A DNA stretch of 64,000 nucleotides, from contig NZ_JACTUZ010000005.1 in NCBI RefSeq assembly GCF_014490445.1, positions 1-64,000 of the forward strand, read 5' to 3'. Both the position numbers and the translations under genes were made by a program. The notes beneath the pieces are model-generated. The model did no database searches, was not told where the DNA came from, and saw only the letters and a list, made by a program, of their open reading frames with translations. Origin of the DNA: Pseudoroseomonas ludipueritiae. Its GTDB lineage: Bacteria; Pseudomonadota; Alphaproteobacteria; Acetobacterales; Acetobacteraceae. Of this stretch, positions 1 to 8,386 are shown in pieces. How positions within the stretch are numbered: the first letter of the stretch is position 1; each line of letters starts with the position of its first letter.

Positions 1-652
1 CCTGCTGGCGCTGCGCCGGCGGCAGGCGCGCCGCCGTGCTCTTCAGCACGCTGCGCGCGGCGAGGCCGGCGACGATGGGCAGCGCGCGCGTGTCCCGCGC
101 CGCGAGTTCGGCCACGGCTTCGAGCGCGTCCTCGGTGCTGGCACCTTCGGCGCGGAGCTTGCCCAGCACATTGGCGACAGCCGCCGCGCCCTGTGCCGCG
201 GGATGCGGAATGAGCTGAAGGATGGGAGCCGCACCGCGGGCGATCTTGCCGACGATGGGCGCGGCCTTCTTGATCAGCCGTGCCGCGCCGCGCACGAGGC
301 CGCCGAGGAACTCATCCTCGCTTTCGGCACCCAGCATCGAACCGACGGTCTGGCTGACACTCTCCTCAGCCTCCTCGGCGCTCATGCTGCTGCCATCGCT
401 GGCGAAGTCGGCGAAATCCCCGGCATCGGCCATATAGGGATCTGCGGCATCTCCGTATTCGCCAAAGTCACCGGCATCTCCGTAATCGCCGAAGTCGCCA
501 GAGTCCCAGGAATCGCCGAAGTCTCCGGCATCGCCGAAATCGCCGTAATCGCCCTGGTCCTCGCCGGAGGGCCCGGCCTCCAACTGGTCGGCAGGTCCCT
601 CCGATGTGGCGTAGGCGAGATCTTGCAGGGCGTCGTTTTCTGGGCTCGCCAT
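1..652 (-). CDS. Hypothetical acidic-repeat protein, truncated at the window edge
   Basis: The reading frame opens at ATG 652 behind an AGGAG-like site and runs off the left edge, giving 217 residues with no stop, so the C terminus is missing. Residues about 30-75 are an acidic, aromatic low-complexity tract built from GDYGDFGDAG-like units. After a Ser/Glu stretch (about 85-115) comes a hydrophobic and basic segment containing IKKAAPIVGKIARGAAPIL, probably amphipathic helix, and then an Ala/Leu/Arg-rich part. No enzyme motif or signal peptide is visible. I recall similar uncharacterised bacterial proteins with acidic repeats followed by a KKAAPIVGK-type segment, but I cannot assign a function. 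The codon pattern (strong G/C third positions) supports real coding. Confidence 0.72.
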   Translation of the reverse strand, partial: MASPENDALQDLAYATSEGPADQLEAGPSGEDQGDYGDFGDAGDFGDSWDSGDFGDYGDAGDFGEYGDAADPYMADAGDFADFASDGSSMSAEEAEESVSQTVGSMLGAESEDEFLGGLVRGAARLIKKAAPIVGKIARGAAPILQLIPHPAAQGAAAVANVLGKLRAEGASTEDALEAVAELAARDTRALPIVAGLAARSVLKSTAARLPPAQRQQ

Positions 653-796
653 GCTCCGCACTCCTGTCGGTGATCACCGCCCCCGGCTTTTGCCGATTGA
701 TGGCGGCTCGGATGCAGGAAGCTAGATCGCGATCGCGTTCTGTAGCAGTCAGCCCGATTCGTTAATGCATTTGCGTTAGGGGCCTGCCGCTGTCGC

Positions 797-1840
797 TTAC
801 AGACCTTGCCGTGATATGCGGCGGTAAGCACGCAGGCGCGTATGGAGCCGGTCCGGTGTGGCTGAAGCCAGAGCGGCATCGCCCAGAGCAATGAAGCCTT
901 GGTCAAGCACCTGCATCACGCGGCGGGCCTGCTGCACGAGGGTGGAGCCCAGCGCATGCCCGCTTCCATGACGGCGATCCACATCACGGACGAAATCCAG
1001 CTCCGGAGACCCGATCAGCAACACGCAGCCGGGCCGGAGGCTTTCCAAAGCTTCGGCCAGCCACCCGTCCTCGGAGATAACCGGCCAGAGCATCAACACC
1101 GCCCGCCCCTTGCTCGCCGGCGAGGCCAAGGCGCAACGTGCGTCGCAACCGCGCAGCACCGGGCCGCAGCGCCCGATCCAGGCTCCACGGCTCTTGTCTG
1201 TCGCCAGGGCCTCGATGTCCGCGCGCCCCATGCAACGCGCCCAAAGGCCGATGCCCGCGCCAATCTCGATGATGGGTGCATGGCGCCGGATCAGGACCAG
1301 GGCCTCCGCGCCCGGCAAGGCATCCCCAAGCGCGGCAAGGCAGTTCGGCACATCCAGGACCATGCGCCACACTTCGGCCGAGGATAATGGCTCGCCGCGG
1401 TCAATAGCTTCGAGAAAACGAGAGCGGTGCGCCGCCGCCGCAGCAGGCAGCCGCAACCCGGGCAACCCCGCCACGCGCGCGGTGAAGCGCCGCGCGAGGA
1501 GCAGGCACTCGGCTTTCTCACGCAGCAACCGAACGGATGGCGATTGCCCGTGCGGGCCGAGCGAGGCGAGGAGGCGCAACAGCTCCTCGCCCGAGTGTTG
1601 CGCGAGGCCTCTGGCATCGGGCGACGCCACCTCGCAGCGCTCACCTATCCAGTAGAAGCTGGAGAAGCTCGCGAGACAGGCGCCTGTATTGGCCACGACA
1701 AAGCTGGAGGTGAGAAAAGACCGCCCCAGACGCAGCGGAGGAAGCCAGGGAACAGGCGCATGGATCAGCGCCGCATCGCCCTTCGGCTTTCCGTCATGGG
1801 CCGGCACCGTGGAAGGTATCCAGGACTCGCTTCCGTTCAT
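797..1840 (-). CDS. SAM-dependent methyltransferase-like protein
   Basis: 347 residues starting at ATG 1840, with GGAGGCTGGGG just upstream as a good ribosome-binding site. The central segment IIEIGAGIGLWARCM, at about residue 190, matches class I methyltransferase motif I (E/DxGxGxG-like), and an acidic residue follows about 15 residues later at the end of the next strand, as expected for SAM binding. The N-terminal half is helical and Leu/Arg-rich with no recognised domain. No partner gene shows a substrate; the nearest downstream gene is the acidic-repeat protein on the same strand, 144 bases away, so they could be co-transcribed. The fold assignment is inference from one motif; it could be a degenerate member without activity. 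Confidence 0.6.
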   Translation of the reverse strand: MNGSESWIPSTVPAHDGKPKGDAALIHAPVPWLPPLRLGRSFLTSSFVVANTGACLASFSSFYWIGERCEVASPDARGLAQHSGEELLRLLASLGPHGQSPSVRLLREKAECLLLARRFTARVAGLPGLRLPAAAAAHRSRFLEAIDRGEPLSSAEVWRMVLDVPNCLAALGDALPGAEALVLIRRHAPIIEIGAGIGLWARCMGRADIEALATDKSRGAWIGRCGPVLRGCDARCALASPASKGRAVLMLWPVISEDGWLAEALESLRPGCVLLIGSPELDFVRDVDRRHGSGHALGSTLVQQARRVMQVLDQGFIALGDAALASATPDRLHTRLRAYRRISRQGL

Positions 1841-2100
1841 CGCCCCAGCCTCCAGTTGAGAAGTCAGGGTTCGTGTTGGCCTCAGGCCCGGTAGCAGTCG
1901 ATCATGGTGTCTAGAAGAACAGGGGTAATGGACGTCAAGCGAATTCAGAAGGCCACATGGCGACGGGCGAGAGCGGCCGTGTTTAACCGGATCTCAGGTG
2001 AACGCGGCATCCTGCGGCATGAAGCGCTGCGGTGCTGCGGCGGGTGGCAACCATCGCCGCAGTCATCGGGTTGGAACTGCCAACCTGAAGGAGGGAGCCC
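1841..2100. other. Intergenic region between divergent genes
   Basis: This 260-base stretch separates the minus-strand methyltransferase-like gene from the plus-strand P450 and should hold both promoters. Small overlapping reading frames exist (for example 1904-2227) but have no recognisable product. A short perfect inverted repeat, GGTTGG-AACTG-CCAACC at 2069-2085, lies immediately before the strong GAAGGAGG ribosome-binding site of the P450 and could form a small 5'-UTR hairpin. No convincing sigma70 hexamers were found. Confidence 0.4.
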
Positions 2101-3348
2101 ATGCCCGCTATCCTGCGCGCCGCTGGCGTGGACAATACCATCCCTTTTCTGCGGGAGGCTTATACCTTCATCTCGCGGCGCTGTGACGGGTTGGGTTCGG
2201 ACCTCTTCAGCACGCGAATCATGCTAACTCCCGTGGTCTGCATGCGCGGCGCGGATGCCGCGCAATTCTTCTATGACGGTGGCCGCTTCACCCGCCAGGG
2301 CGCCATGCCGCAGACCGTGCTGCGCCTGTTGCAGGACAAGGGCAGCATACAGGGGTTGGATGGCGCCGCGCACCGCGCGCGCAAGGCCATGTTCATGTCA
2401 CTGATGTCGCCTGACCGTATCTCTCATGTTGCCGAACTGCTGGAACGGCACTGGCATGTCGCCGTGGCACAATGGGCTTCCCGGCCAGAGGTCACGCTCC
2501 TGCCAGAGATCGGCCATATCCTGAGCCGCACCGCCTGCGATTGGGTCGGGGTGCCGCTGACGGAGCGGCAGGCGCCCGCCATGTCACGCGAGTTGCAGGC
2601 CATGATCCGGGGCGCAGGCCAGATCGGCCCCGGAACGCTGCACGCCCTGACGCTCCGCCGCCGCACCGAGCGGCGCATGCGGCGGCTGGTGCGGGATGTG
2701 CGGGCCGGCCGCGTGCAGGCAGAGGGGGATAGCCCCCTGGCCACCATCGCCCGTCACAGGGATATCGATGGCGCCGCCCTGACCGATGCCACGGCGGCGG
2801 TGGAGATCATCAACCTGCTGCGGCCCATGGTGGCGGTGAACCGCTTCATCACCTTCGCCGCTCTGGCACTGCACCAGCATCCCGCCTGGCGGCGGCGCCT
2901 GGCGGGGGATGAAGGTTGGCTGGAACCCTTCGTGCAGGAGGTGCGGCGCTTCTACCCGTTCTTCCCCGTTATCGGCGGCCGGGCGCTCATGGGCTGCGAC
3001 TGGGGCGGACATCATTTCGCTGCCGGGGACTGGGTCATTCTCGACCTCTATGGCACCAACCATGACCGCCGCCTCTGGGAAGAGCCGGAGCAATTCCAGC
3101 CGGAACGCTTCAAGGACTGGCCGGGTCACCCCTATACCTTCATCCCCCAGGGGGCCGGTGACTTCATGACAGGCCACCGCTGCCCTGGCGAATGGATCAC
3201 CATCGCCCTGATCAAGCGGGCCGTGCGGCTGCTGTGCGGCATGCGTTACGAGGTGCCGCCGCAGGACCTCAGCATCAGCCTCTCGGAGATGCCAGCGGCG
3301 CCGCGTAGTGGCCTGGTGATCAGCCAGGTTTGTGCGGCGGAGGCGTGA
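2101..3348 (+). CDS. CYP152-family cytochrome P450 (fatty-acid peroxygenase)
   Basis: 415 residues, the size of P450-BSbeta, SPalpha and OleT, which use hydrogen peroxide to hydroxylate or decarboxylate fatty acids and need no reductase. The heme-ligand loop reads TGHRCPGEW with Cys361. The CYP152 carboxylate-binding Arg-Pro pair is present as LLRPMVAVNRF with Arg241-Pro242. The residue that separates hydroxylases from the decarboxylase OleT is Gln84 here (SIQGLDG), as in hydroxylating P450-BSbeta, rather than His. No ferredoxin or reductase gene lies nearby, which fits peroxide-driven chemistry. The ATG at 2101 has a strong GGAGG site 5-9 bases upstream. It is a lone gene, convergent with the lyase that follows. 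Family assignment is firm; the exact product (alpha- or beta-hydroxy acid) is not determined. Confidence 0.9.
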   Translation: MPAILRAAGVDNTIPFLREAYTFISRRCDGLGSDLFSTRIMLTPVVCMRGADAAQFFYDGGRFTRQGAMPQTVLRLLQDKGSIQGLDGAAHRARKAMFMSLMSPDRISHVAELLERHWHVAVAQWASRPEVTLLPEIGHILSRTACDWVGVPLTERQAPAMSRELQAMIRGAGQIGPGTLHALTLRRRTERRMRRLVRDVRAGRVQAEGDSPLATIARHRDIDGAALTDATAAVEIINLLRPMVAVNRFITFAALALHQHPAWRRRLAGDEGWLEPFVQEVRRFYPFFPVIGGRALMGCDWGGHHFAAGDWVILDLYGTNHDRRLWEEPEQFQPERFKDWPGHPYTFIPQGAGDFMTGHRCPGEWITIALIKRAVRLLCGMRYEVPPQDLSISLSEMPAAPRSGLVISQVCAAEA

Positions 3349-3419
3349 CGGCCGGGCCGCGCTTCCCCATCGCGAAGCAATGGTGCCGGAGGCATGCTCC
3401 GAGCCGCGCGGCGCGCCCG

Positions 3420-4331
3420 CTATGCCGGCTGTTTCTCCGCGGCGACGCGGGCTGCGATCGCGCGGGCGCGCGCCACCAGGGCTTCGGCACGTTGCACGAT
3501 GGGGATGTCGATCATCTTGCCATCCAGGGCAAAGGAGCCGCGCCCCTGTGCCGCTGCTTCGCGGTCCATGGCAATGATCCGCTCCGCCTTGGCCACCGCC
3601 TCGGCGGAAGGGCTGAAGCCCGCGTTCAGTGCCGGCACCTGCGCCGGATGGATGGCGGAGGCGCCGACAAAGCCGAAGCTGGCGGCACGCCGTACCACCT
3701 GCGTATAGGCCTCGATGTCGGAATAGTCGGCCACGGTGCCGATGGTGCCGAGCGCCATCAGCCCCGCTGCCTTGGCGGCCTGGAGGATCTGCAGCTTGGG
3801 CAGCATCAGCACCTCGGCCGTGGGTTCGCCGCCGATGGCGGTGGCATAGTCCTCCGCACCCAGGGAGAGCGCCACCAGGCGGGGCGTGGAGCGGGCGATG
3901 GCATGGGCCTGCGCCAGGGGACCGGGTGCCTCGACCAGTGCCACGAAGCGGATGCCGCCTTCCGGCAGCCCGCGCCGGATCTCCAGGCGGGAGACCAGCT
4001 CATCCAGCAGGCGCAGGTGGTCGGGGCCCTCCACCTTGGTGACCATGATGGCATCGACGCCGGGGATCACCGCCGCCTCCAGGTCCCGCACCGCGTCCTC
4101 CAGCGGCTGATTGATGCGCACCAGGATGTCGGATTTGCCATGCTGCCGCAGCCGCGTCACGGCCGCCTCCACCTTGCGGCGTGCCTCCGGCTTGTCGGCG
4201 GGGGCGATGCTGTCCTCCAGGTCGAGCTGGATGGCGTCGGCGCCACGCTCATGTGCGCGGGCGAGGAAGCGCTCCACATTCACCGGCACGAAAAGGCCGG
4301 AGCGCCAGACGGGGTGCGGGCGCGCGCTCAT
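3420..4331 (-). CDS. HpcH/HpaI aldolase / CitE-like CoA-ester lyase
   Basis: 303 residues. The N terminus RSGLFVPVNVERF and the segment AIQLDLEDSI (acidic Mg-binding strand of the TIM barrel) are typical of the citrate-lyase beta-subunit family, as are LVEAPGPL, LSLGAEDYA and GASAIHPAQV near the C terminus. Such enzymes cleave malyl-, citramalyl- or similar CoA thioesters, or act on free acids. Its start overlaps the stop of the upstream CoA-transferase gene (4328-4331), so the two are translationally coupled; the transferase could make the CoA ester this lyase cleaves. The substrate cannot be told from sequence. It is the last gene of the minus-strand cluster that begins with the ABC importer. 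Confidence 0.87.
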   Translation of the reverse strand: MSARPHPVWRSGLFVPVNVERFLARAHERGADAIQLDLEDSIAPADKPEARRKVEAAVTRLRQHGKSDILVRINQPLEDAVRDLEAAVIPGVDAIMVTKVEGPDHLRLLDELVSRLEIRRGLPEGGIRFVALVEAPGPLAQAHAIARSTPRLVALSLGAEDYATAIGGEPTAEVLMLPKLQILQAAKAAGLMALGTIGTVADYSDIEAYTQVVRRAASFGFVGASAIHPAQVPALNAGFSPSAEAVAKAERIIAMDREAAAQGRGSFALDGKMIDIPIVQRAEALVARARAIAARVAAEKQPA

Positions 4332-5578
4332 GCCGCCACCACCAGGCCGGAAGCCTGCGCCGCTTCGATCTCCTCGGCTTCGAGCCCCTGCGCTGCCAGA
4401 ATCTCGCGGCTGTGCTGGCCAAGGCGCGGCGCTGGCGCGCGGATGGCCCCGGGGGTGCCGGAAAGCCGCGCCGGGATCGCGTGCATGGGGAATCGTCCCA
4501 TATCCTCGTCAGGATATTCCGCCAGCAGGCCGCGCGCGCGGACATGGCGGTCCGCCATGAAGCGGACGATGTCGTTCACCGGGCCGATGGTCACCTCGGC
4601 GGCTTCAAAGAAGGCCACGTTTTCCTCCAATGTCTTCTGGGCGACAAAGGCGCCGATGATGGCGTCCAGTTCCTCGCCGTGCTGCACGCGCTGTTCGTTT
4701 GTGCGGAAGCGCGGGTCCTCCACCAGTTCGCCACGGCCGATGGAGCGCAGGACCCGTTCCGCCATGCCCTGGGTGGAGGCGGAAAGGCAGACCCAGCCGC
4801 CATCCTTGGTGCGGTACACGTTGCGCGGCGCGGCGCCGGTGGAGCGGCTGCCGGTGCGCGGCTTGGTCTTGCCGGTGAGGCGGTAATTCGCCGCCTGCGG
4901 TCCCAGCGCGGTAAACAGCGGGTCCAGCAGCGGCAGGTCGATCACCTGTCCCTTTCCGCCGCGCATCTCCACCTCGCGCAGCGCCGCCATGGTGGCGAAG
5001 GCGCCCGTCAGTCCGGCGATGGTATCGGCCAGATACATGGGCGGCAGCACCGGCTCGCGGTCGGCGAAGCCGTTCATTTCCGCGAAGCCCGCGAAACCTT
5101 CCACCAGCGTGCCGAAGCCAGGGCGGCGGGAATAGGGCCCGTCCTGCCCCCAGCCGGAGATGCGGACAATGATCAGCCGTGGCTCCAGCTTCAGCAACTC
5201 CTCCGGCGCCAGACCCATCGCCTCCAGTGTACCGGGGCGGAAGCTTTCCACCAGGACGGCGGCTCCTGGCACGAGGCGGCGGATCAGCGGGATCGCGTCC
5301 TTGTGGCGGAAGTCGAGGCAAAGGCTGCGCTTGCCGCGGCCATGCACCTTCCAGGCGGTTTCCACCCCGCGCACACGCCAGCCGCGCAGCGTGTCGCCAT
5401 CGCGCGGCTCCACCTTGTCCACCGTGGCGCCGAAATCGGCCAGGTGCTGCGTCAGCGTGTTCCCGGCGACGAGGCGGGAAAGGTCCAGCACCCGCACGCC
5501 CTGCAATGGCCCGGGCGCGCCAGGGGCATAGTCGGCGCGGGGCAGGCCGCTGGCCCGCGTATCGTCAAGCGGCGACAT
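4328..5578 (-). CDS. CaiB/BaiF (family III) CoA-transferase
   Basis: A 416-residue enzyme when started at ATG 5578 (MSPLDDTRAS); a longer in-frame extension to 5716 lies inside the ATPase gene and has out-of-frame character, so I rejected it. Family III features: GVRVLDLSRLVAG near the N terminus, DFGATVDKVEP with the conserved sheet, ENxRPGTLEAMGL-like segment, and ISGWGQDGPYSRRPGF. The nucleophile Asp region reads MYLADTIAGLTGA (Asp within ADTIAG). These enzymes move CoA between a thioester donor and an organic acid. The gene overlaps the ATPase gene by 14 bases and the lyase gene by 4 bases, so it sits in the middle of a coupled operon for import and activation of a carboxylic acid (inference). 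Confidence 0.9.
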   Translation of the reverse strand: MSPLDDTRASGLPRADYAPGAPGPLQGVRVLDLSRLVAGNTLTQHLADFGATVDKVEPRDGDTLRGWRVRGVETAWKVHGRGKRSLCLDFRHKDAIPLIRRLVPGAAVLVESFRPGTLEAMGLAPEELLKLEPRLIIVRISGWGQDGPYSRRPGFGTLVEGFAGFAEMNGFADREPVLPPMYLADTIAGLTGAFATMAALREVEMRGGKGQVIDLPLLDPLFTALGPQAANYRLTGKTKPRTGSRSTGAAPRNVYRTKDGGWVCLSASTQGMAERVLRSIGRGELVEDPRFRTNEQRVQHGEELDAIIGAFVAQKTLEENVAFFEAAEVTIGPVNDIVRFMADRHVRARGLLAEYPDEDMGRFPMHAIPARLSGTPGAIRAPAPRLGQHSREILAAQGLEAEEIEAAQASGLVVAA

Positions 5579-6665
5579 CGGCGCCTCCCCGGAACAGGAT
5601 GCCGCCGCTATGGGGCAGCCATAGATGAAGTTGGTCCTCCGCCGGAGGCTGGCGTGCTTCCAGCCGCAGGACGGCGCCGGCCAGTTCCAGCCCCACCTGC
5701 CACTGGCCGCCGACATAGGAGCGGCTGGTGACGCGTGTGGCCAGCACCGAGCCGCCCTCCATGCTGGCGCCGCGCGGCGCCACCTGCATCTGCTCCGGCC
5801 GGAAGGCGATGGTCACCTTGCTGCCGGCGGCGGCGGGACGCTCGGTGATGGCCTCCAGCCGTTGGCCATCGGAGAGTTCCAGCAGGGTGCGGCCGCCGGC
5901 GCCTGCCTCGCCCAGAACGCGGGCGGGCAGGAAGTTGGTGGTACCGATGAAATCCGCCACAAAGGGATCGGCCGGGTGTTCGTAGATTTCCTGCGGCGTG
6001 CCGATCTGCGCGATGCGCCCGCCATTCATCACCACGATGCGGTCGGAAAGCGACAGCGCTTCGATCTGGTCATGCGTGACGTAGATGGTGGTGAGGCCCA
6101 GGCGCGTGCGCAGCTCGGCCAGCCAGGCGCGGGCGCGGTCCCGCAGCTTGGCATCGAGGTTGGAGAGCGGTTCGTCCAGCAGCAGGATGGCCGGGCGGTA
6201 GACCAGCGTCCGTGCCAGCGCCACGCGCTGCTGCTGCCCGCCCGAAAGTTCGTGCGGGTAGCGGCCGGCGAAGCGCTCCATCTCCACCAGCGCCAGCACT
6301 TCCTCGATGCGCCGCTTCTGTTCCGCCCCTGGCACTTTGCGGAGCGTGAGGGGAAAGGCCACGTTGTCGGCCACCGTCATATGCGGCCAGAGCGCGTAGC
6401 TCTGGAAAACAAGGCCGCAGTTGCGCGCCTCGGGCGGCAGGTAGATGCCCTTCGCAGCGTCGAAATAGACGGTCTTGCCCACCTGGATGCGGCCGCCATC
6501 GGCGCGGTCCAGCCCCGCCACGGCGGCGAGGGTGGTGGACTTGCCGCAGCCCGAGGGGCCGAGCAGGGTGACGAATTCACCATCCGCCACATGCAGGTCC
6601 ACCCCTTCGACGGCGGTGACGCCGCCGAAGCGCTTGGTCAGCCCCTGGATGGTCAGGTCAGCCAT
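5565..6665 (-). CDS. ABC transporter ATP-binding protein (Fe3+/polyamine/thiamine type)
   Basis: 366 residues. Walker A GPSGCGKST at about 36-44, Q-loop in VFQSYALWPHM, signature LSGGQQQR, Walker B ILLLDEPLSNLD, and switch His in VTHDQ. A C-terminal TOBE-like regulatory domain follows (FRPEQM region), as in the FbpC/PotA/MalK-like subfamily. It energises import by the permease encoded immediately upstream, with which it overlaps by 8 bases (6658-6665). The neighbouring binding protein and CoA-transferase/lyase suggest an organic-acid or similar small substrate rather than iron, but the sequence family alone would also fit Fe3+ or phosphonates. Confidence 0.92.
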   Translation of the reverse strand: MADLTIQGLTKRFGGVTAVEGVDLHVADGEFVTLLGPSGCGKSTTLAAVAGLDRADGGRIQVGKTVYFDAAKGIYLPPEARNCGLVFQSYALWPHMTVADNVAFPLTLRKVPGAEQKRRIEEVLALVEMERFAGRYPHELSGGQQQRVALARTLVYRPAILLLDEPLSNLDAKLRDRARAWLAELRTRLGLTTIYVTHDQIEALSLSDRIVVMNGGRIAQIGTPQEIYEHPADPFVADFIGTTNFLPARVLGEAGAGGRTLLELSDGQRLEAITERPAAAGSKVTIAFRPEQMQVAPRGASMEGGSVLATRVTSRSYVGGQWQVGLELAGAVLRLEARQPPAEDQLHLWLPHSGGILFRGGADVAA

Positions 6666-8382
6666 GCAGCTTCACTCCGAAGATGCCGCGCACGGCGGCG
6701 ACGCAGATGGCGATCACCGCCACCTGGATGGTCGCCAGCGCGGCGACGAGACCGACCTCCCCCTGCACCCACAATTGCAGCAGCGCGGTGCCGATCACCT
6801 CGCTGCCCGGCGCGAAGAGGAAGATCGCGGTGGTGTATTCCTTGAAGAAGGAGATGAAGAGGATGGTGAAGCATCCCACCAGCGCCGGGCGCATCAGCGG
6901 CAGCAGGATGCGGCGGCTGGTGGTCCACCAGTCGGCGCCCTGCACGCGGGCGGCGCGGTCGAGGTCGTGGCTCACCTGCAGCAGCATGGGCGCCACGGCG
7001 CCGATGCCGGCCGGGATGAAGCGCATGGTGAAGGCGATCACCAAAATCCAGATGGAATTGCGCAGAAAGCCCAGGCCCGGCAGCAGCGCGAAGGCATAGA
7101 AGAAGCCGATGCCCGCCACCACGCCCGGCACCGCGCGCGGAAACAGCGCGAGGTATTGCAGGGCGCCCCGGAAACGGAATTCCGAGCGGTGCACGATGAT
7201 GGCGATGAGCCCGATCAGCGCCGTGGCGATGGCGCCGCCCACCAGGCTGACCACGAAGGAATTCCACACTGCGCGGGAATAGACCGGGTAATCGAAGATC
7301 TGTGCGAAGTTGCCGGTGGTCAGCACTTCGCTCAGTGGGATCATCGGCGACAGGAAGGCCGTGAAGGCCCGCAGCACCAGCACGCCGATCGGCGCGATGA
7401 CGGTGGCCATGATGTAGAGCGCGGCCAGGATGAACAGCGGCCAGCGCAGCCCGCCGAGGCGGAAGGGGCGTGGCCTTGTCGCCTTGCCACCGAGCGTGAT
7501 GAAGCGTCGCGTATTGCCCAGCATCCGCCCTTGCAGCCAGACCAGGAAGCACACCACCGCCAGCATCAGCGCCGCCGCCGTCGCCACCAGACCATGGTCC
7601 GGCTTGGGCGAGGAAATACCATTGTTGAACAGGAAGGTTGTAAGGACCGTGATGCCCGCAGGGTCGCCGAAGATCAGCGGAATGGAGAGCAGTTCCAGCC
7701 CCACTGTGAAGTTCAGCACGGCGCTATAGGCGATGGCCGGCTTCATCAGCGGCAGCGTGATGCGCCACAGCGTGCGGAAGGTGCCGGCGCCGGAAACGCG
7801 CGCCGCTTCCTCCAGCGAGGGATCGGTGATGCTGGCGGAGGAGAGGCAGTAGATATAGGCCAGCGGTGCCTGCGACACCCCGGCGATGACCGCCATGCCG
7901 GTGAGGGAATAGAGCGTCCATGGCGCCTCCCCCAGCACGGATTGCCAGAGCAGCGTGAGGTAGCCGGAGGGGCCATAGACGGCATACCAGCCGAAGGACA
8001 GCACCAGCGCCGAGAGATAGAGCGGCCAGAGAAAGAACTCGCTCATCAGCCGCGCCAGCGGCAGGTCCGTGCGGCCGAACAGGATGGCGGCCAGCGTGCC
8101 CACCACCTGGGCCACCAGCGTGGTCAGCGCCGCCAGGATGGCCGTGTTCAGCAGCACCAGGCCGAAGCCTTCGGTGCGGGCCAGACGGGCGAAGTTCGCC
8201 AGGGTCAGGTTGTACTCGGCGTCGTAGAGCGCGCCGTCGAGCACCGATTGCAGCAGCACCGGCAGCAGCGGCCCCGCCACCAGCACGAGCACCAGCAGCG
8301 CGGTGCCGTACTGTATCGGCACAGCGCGCGGGATGGCCGGGGGCGCGGGTGGCGCCTCCGGCCGGGACATGGCCAGGCTCAT
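6658..8382 (-). CDS. ABC transporter permease, fused double-domain (FbpB-like)
   Basis: 574 residues with two similar membrane halves, each carrying a binding-protein-dependent transport (EAA) loop: EEAARVSGAGTFRTLWRITLP in the first half and DRAARVQGADWWTTSRRILLP in the second (shown as two separate loops, each about 20 residues). Roughly 12 hydrophobic segments. Such internally duplicated permeases occur in Fe3+ (FbpB), 2-aminoethylphosphonate and putrescine-like importers, and need no second permease gene. The start at 8382 is 4 bases after the binding-protein stop, consistent with one operon. Confidence 0.92.
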   Translation of the reverse strand: MSLAMSRPEAPPAPPAIPRAVPIQYGTALLVLVLVAGPLLPVLLQSVLDGALYDAEYNLTLANFARLARTEGFGLVLLNTAILAALTTLVAQVVGTLAAILFGRTDLPLARLMSEFFLWPLYLSALVLSFGWYAVYGPSGYLTLLWQSVLGEAPWTLYSLTGMAVIAGVSQAPLAYIYCLSSASITDPSLEEAARVSGAGTFRTLWRITLPLMKPAIAYSAVLNFTVGLELLSIPLIFGDPAGITVLTTFLFNNGISSPKPDHGLVATAAALMLAVVCFLVWLQGRMLGNTRRFITLGGKATRPRPFRLGGLRWPLFILAALYIMATVIAPIGVLVLRAFTAFLSPMIPLSEVLTTGNFAQIFDYPVYSRAVWNSFVVSLVGGAIATALIGLIAIIVHRSEFRFRGALQYLALFPRAVPGVVAGIGFFYAFALLPGLGFLRNSIWILVIAFTMRFIPAGIGAVAPMLLQVSHDLDRAARVQGADWWTTSRRILLPLMRPALVGCFTILFISFFKEYTTAIFLFAPGSEVIGTALLQLWVQGEVGLVAALATIQVAVIAICVAAVRGIFGVKLHG

Positions 8383-8386
8383 GGGC

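Noticed and set aside
1904-2227. A short plus-strand frame upstream of the P450
   Set aside because: No recognised domain and poor codon bias; it overlaps the P450 start and its strong ribosome-binding site.
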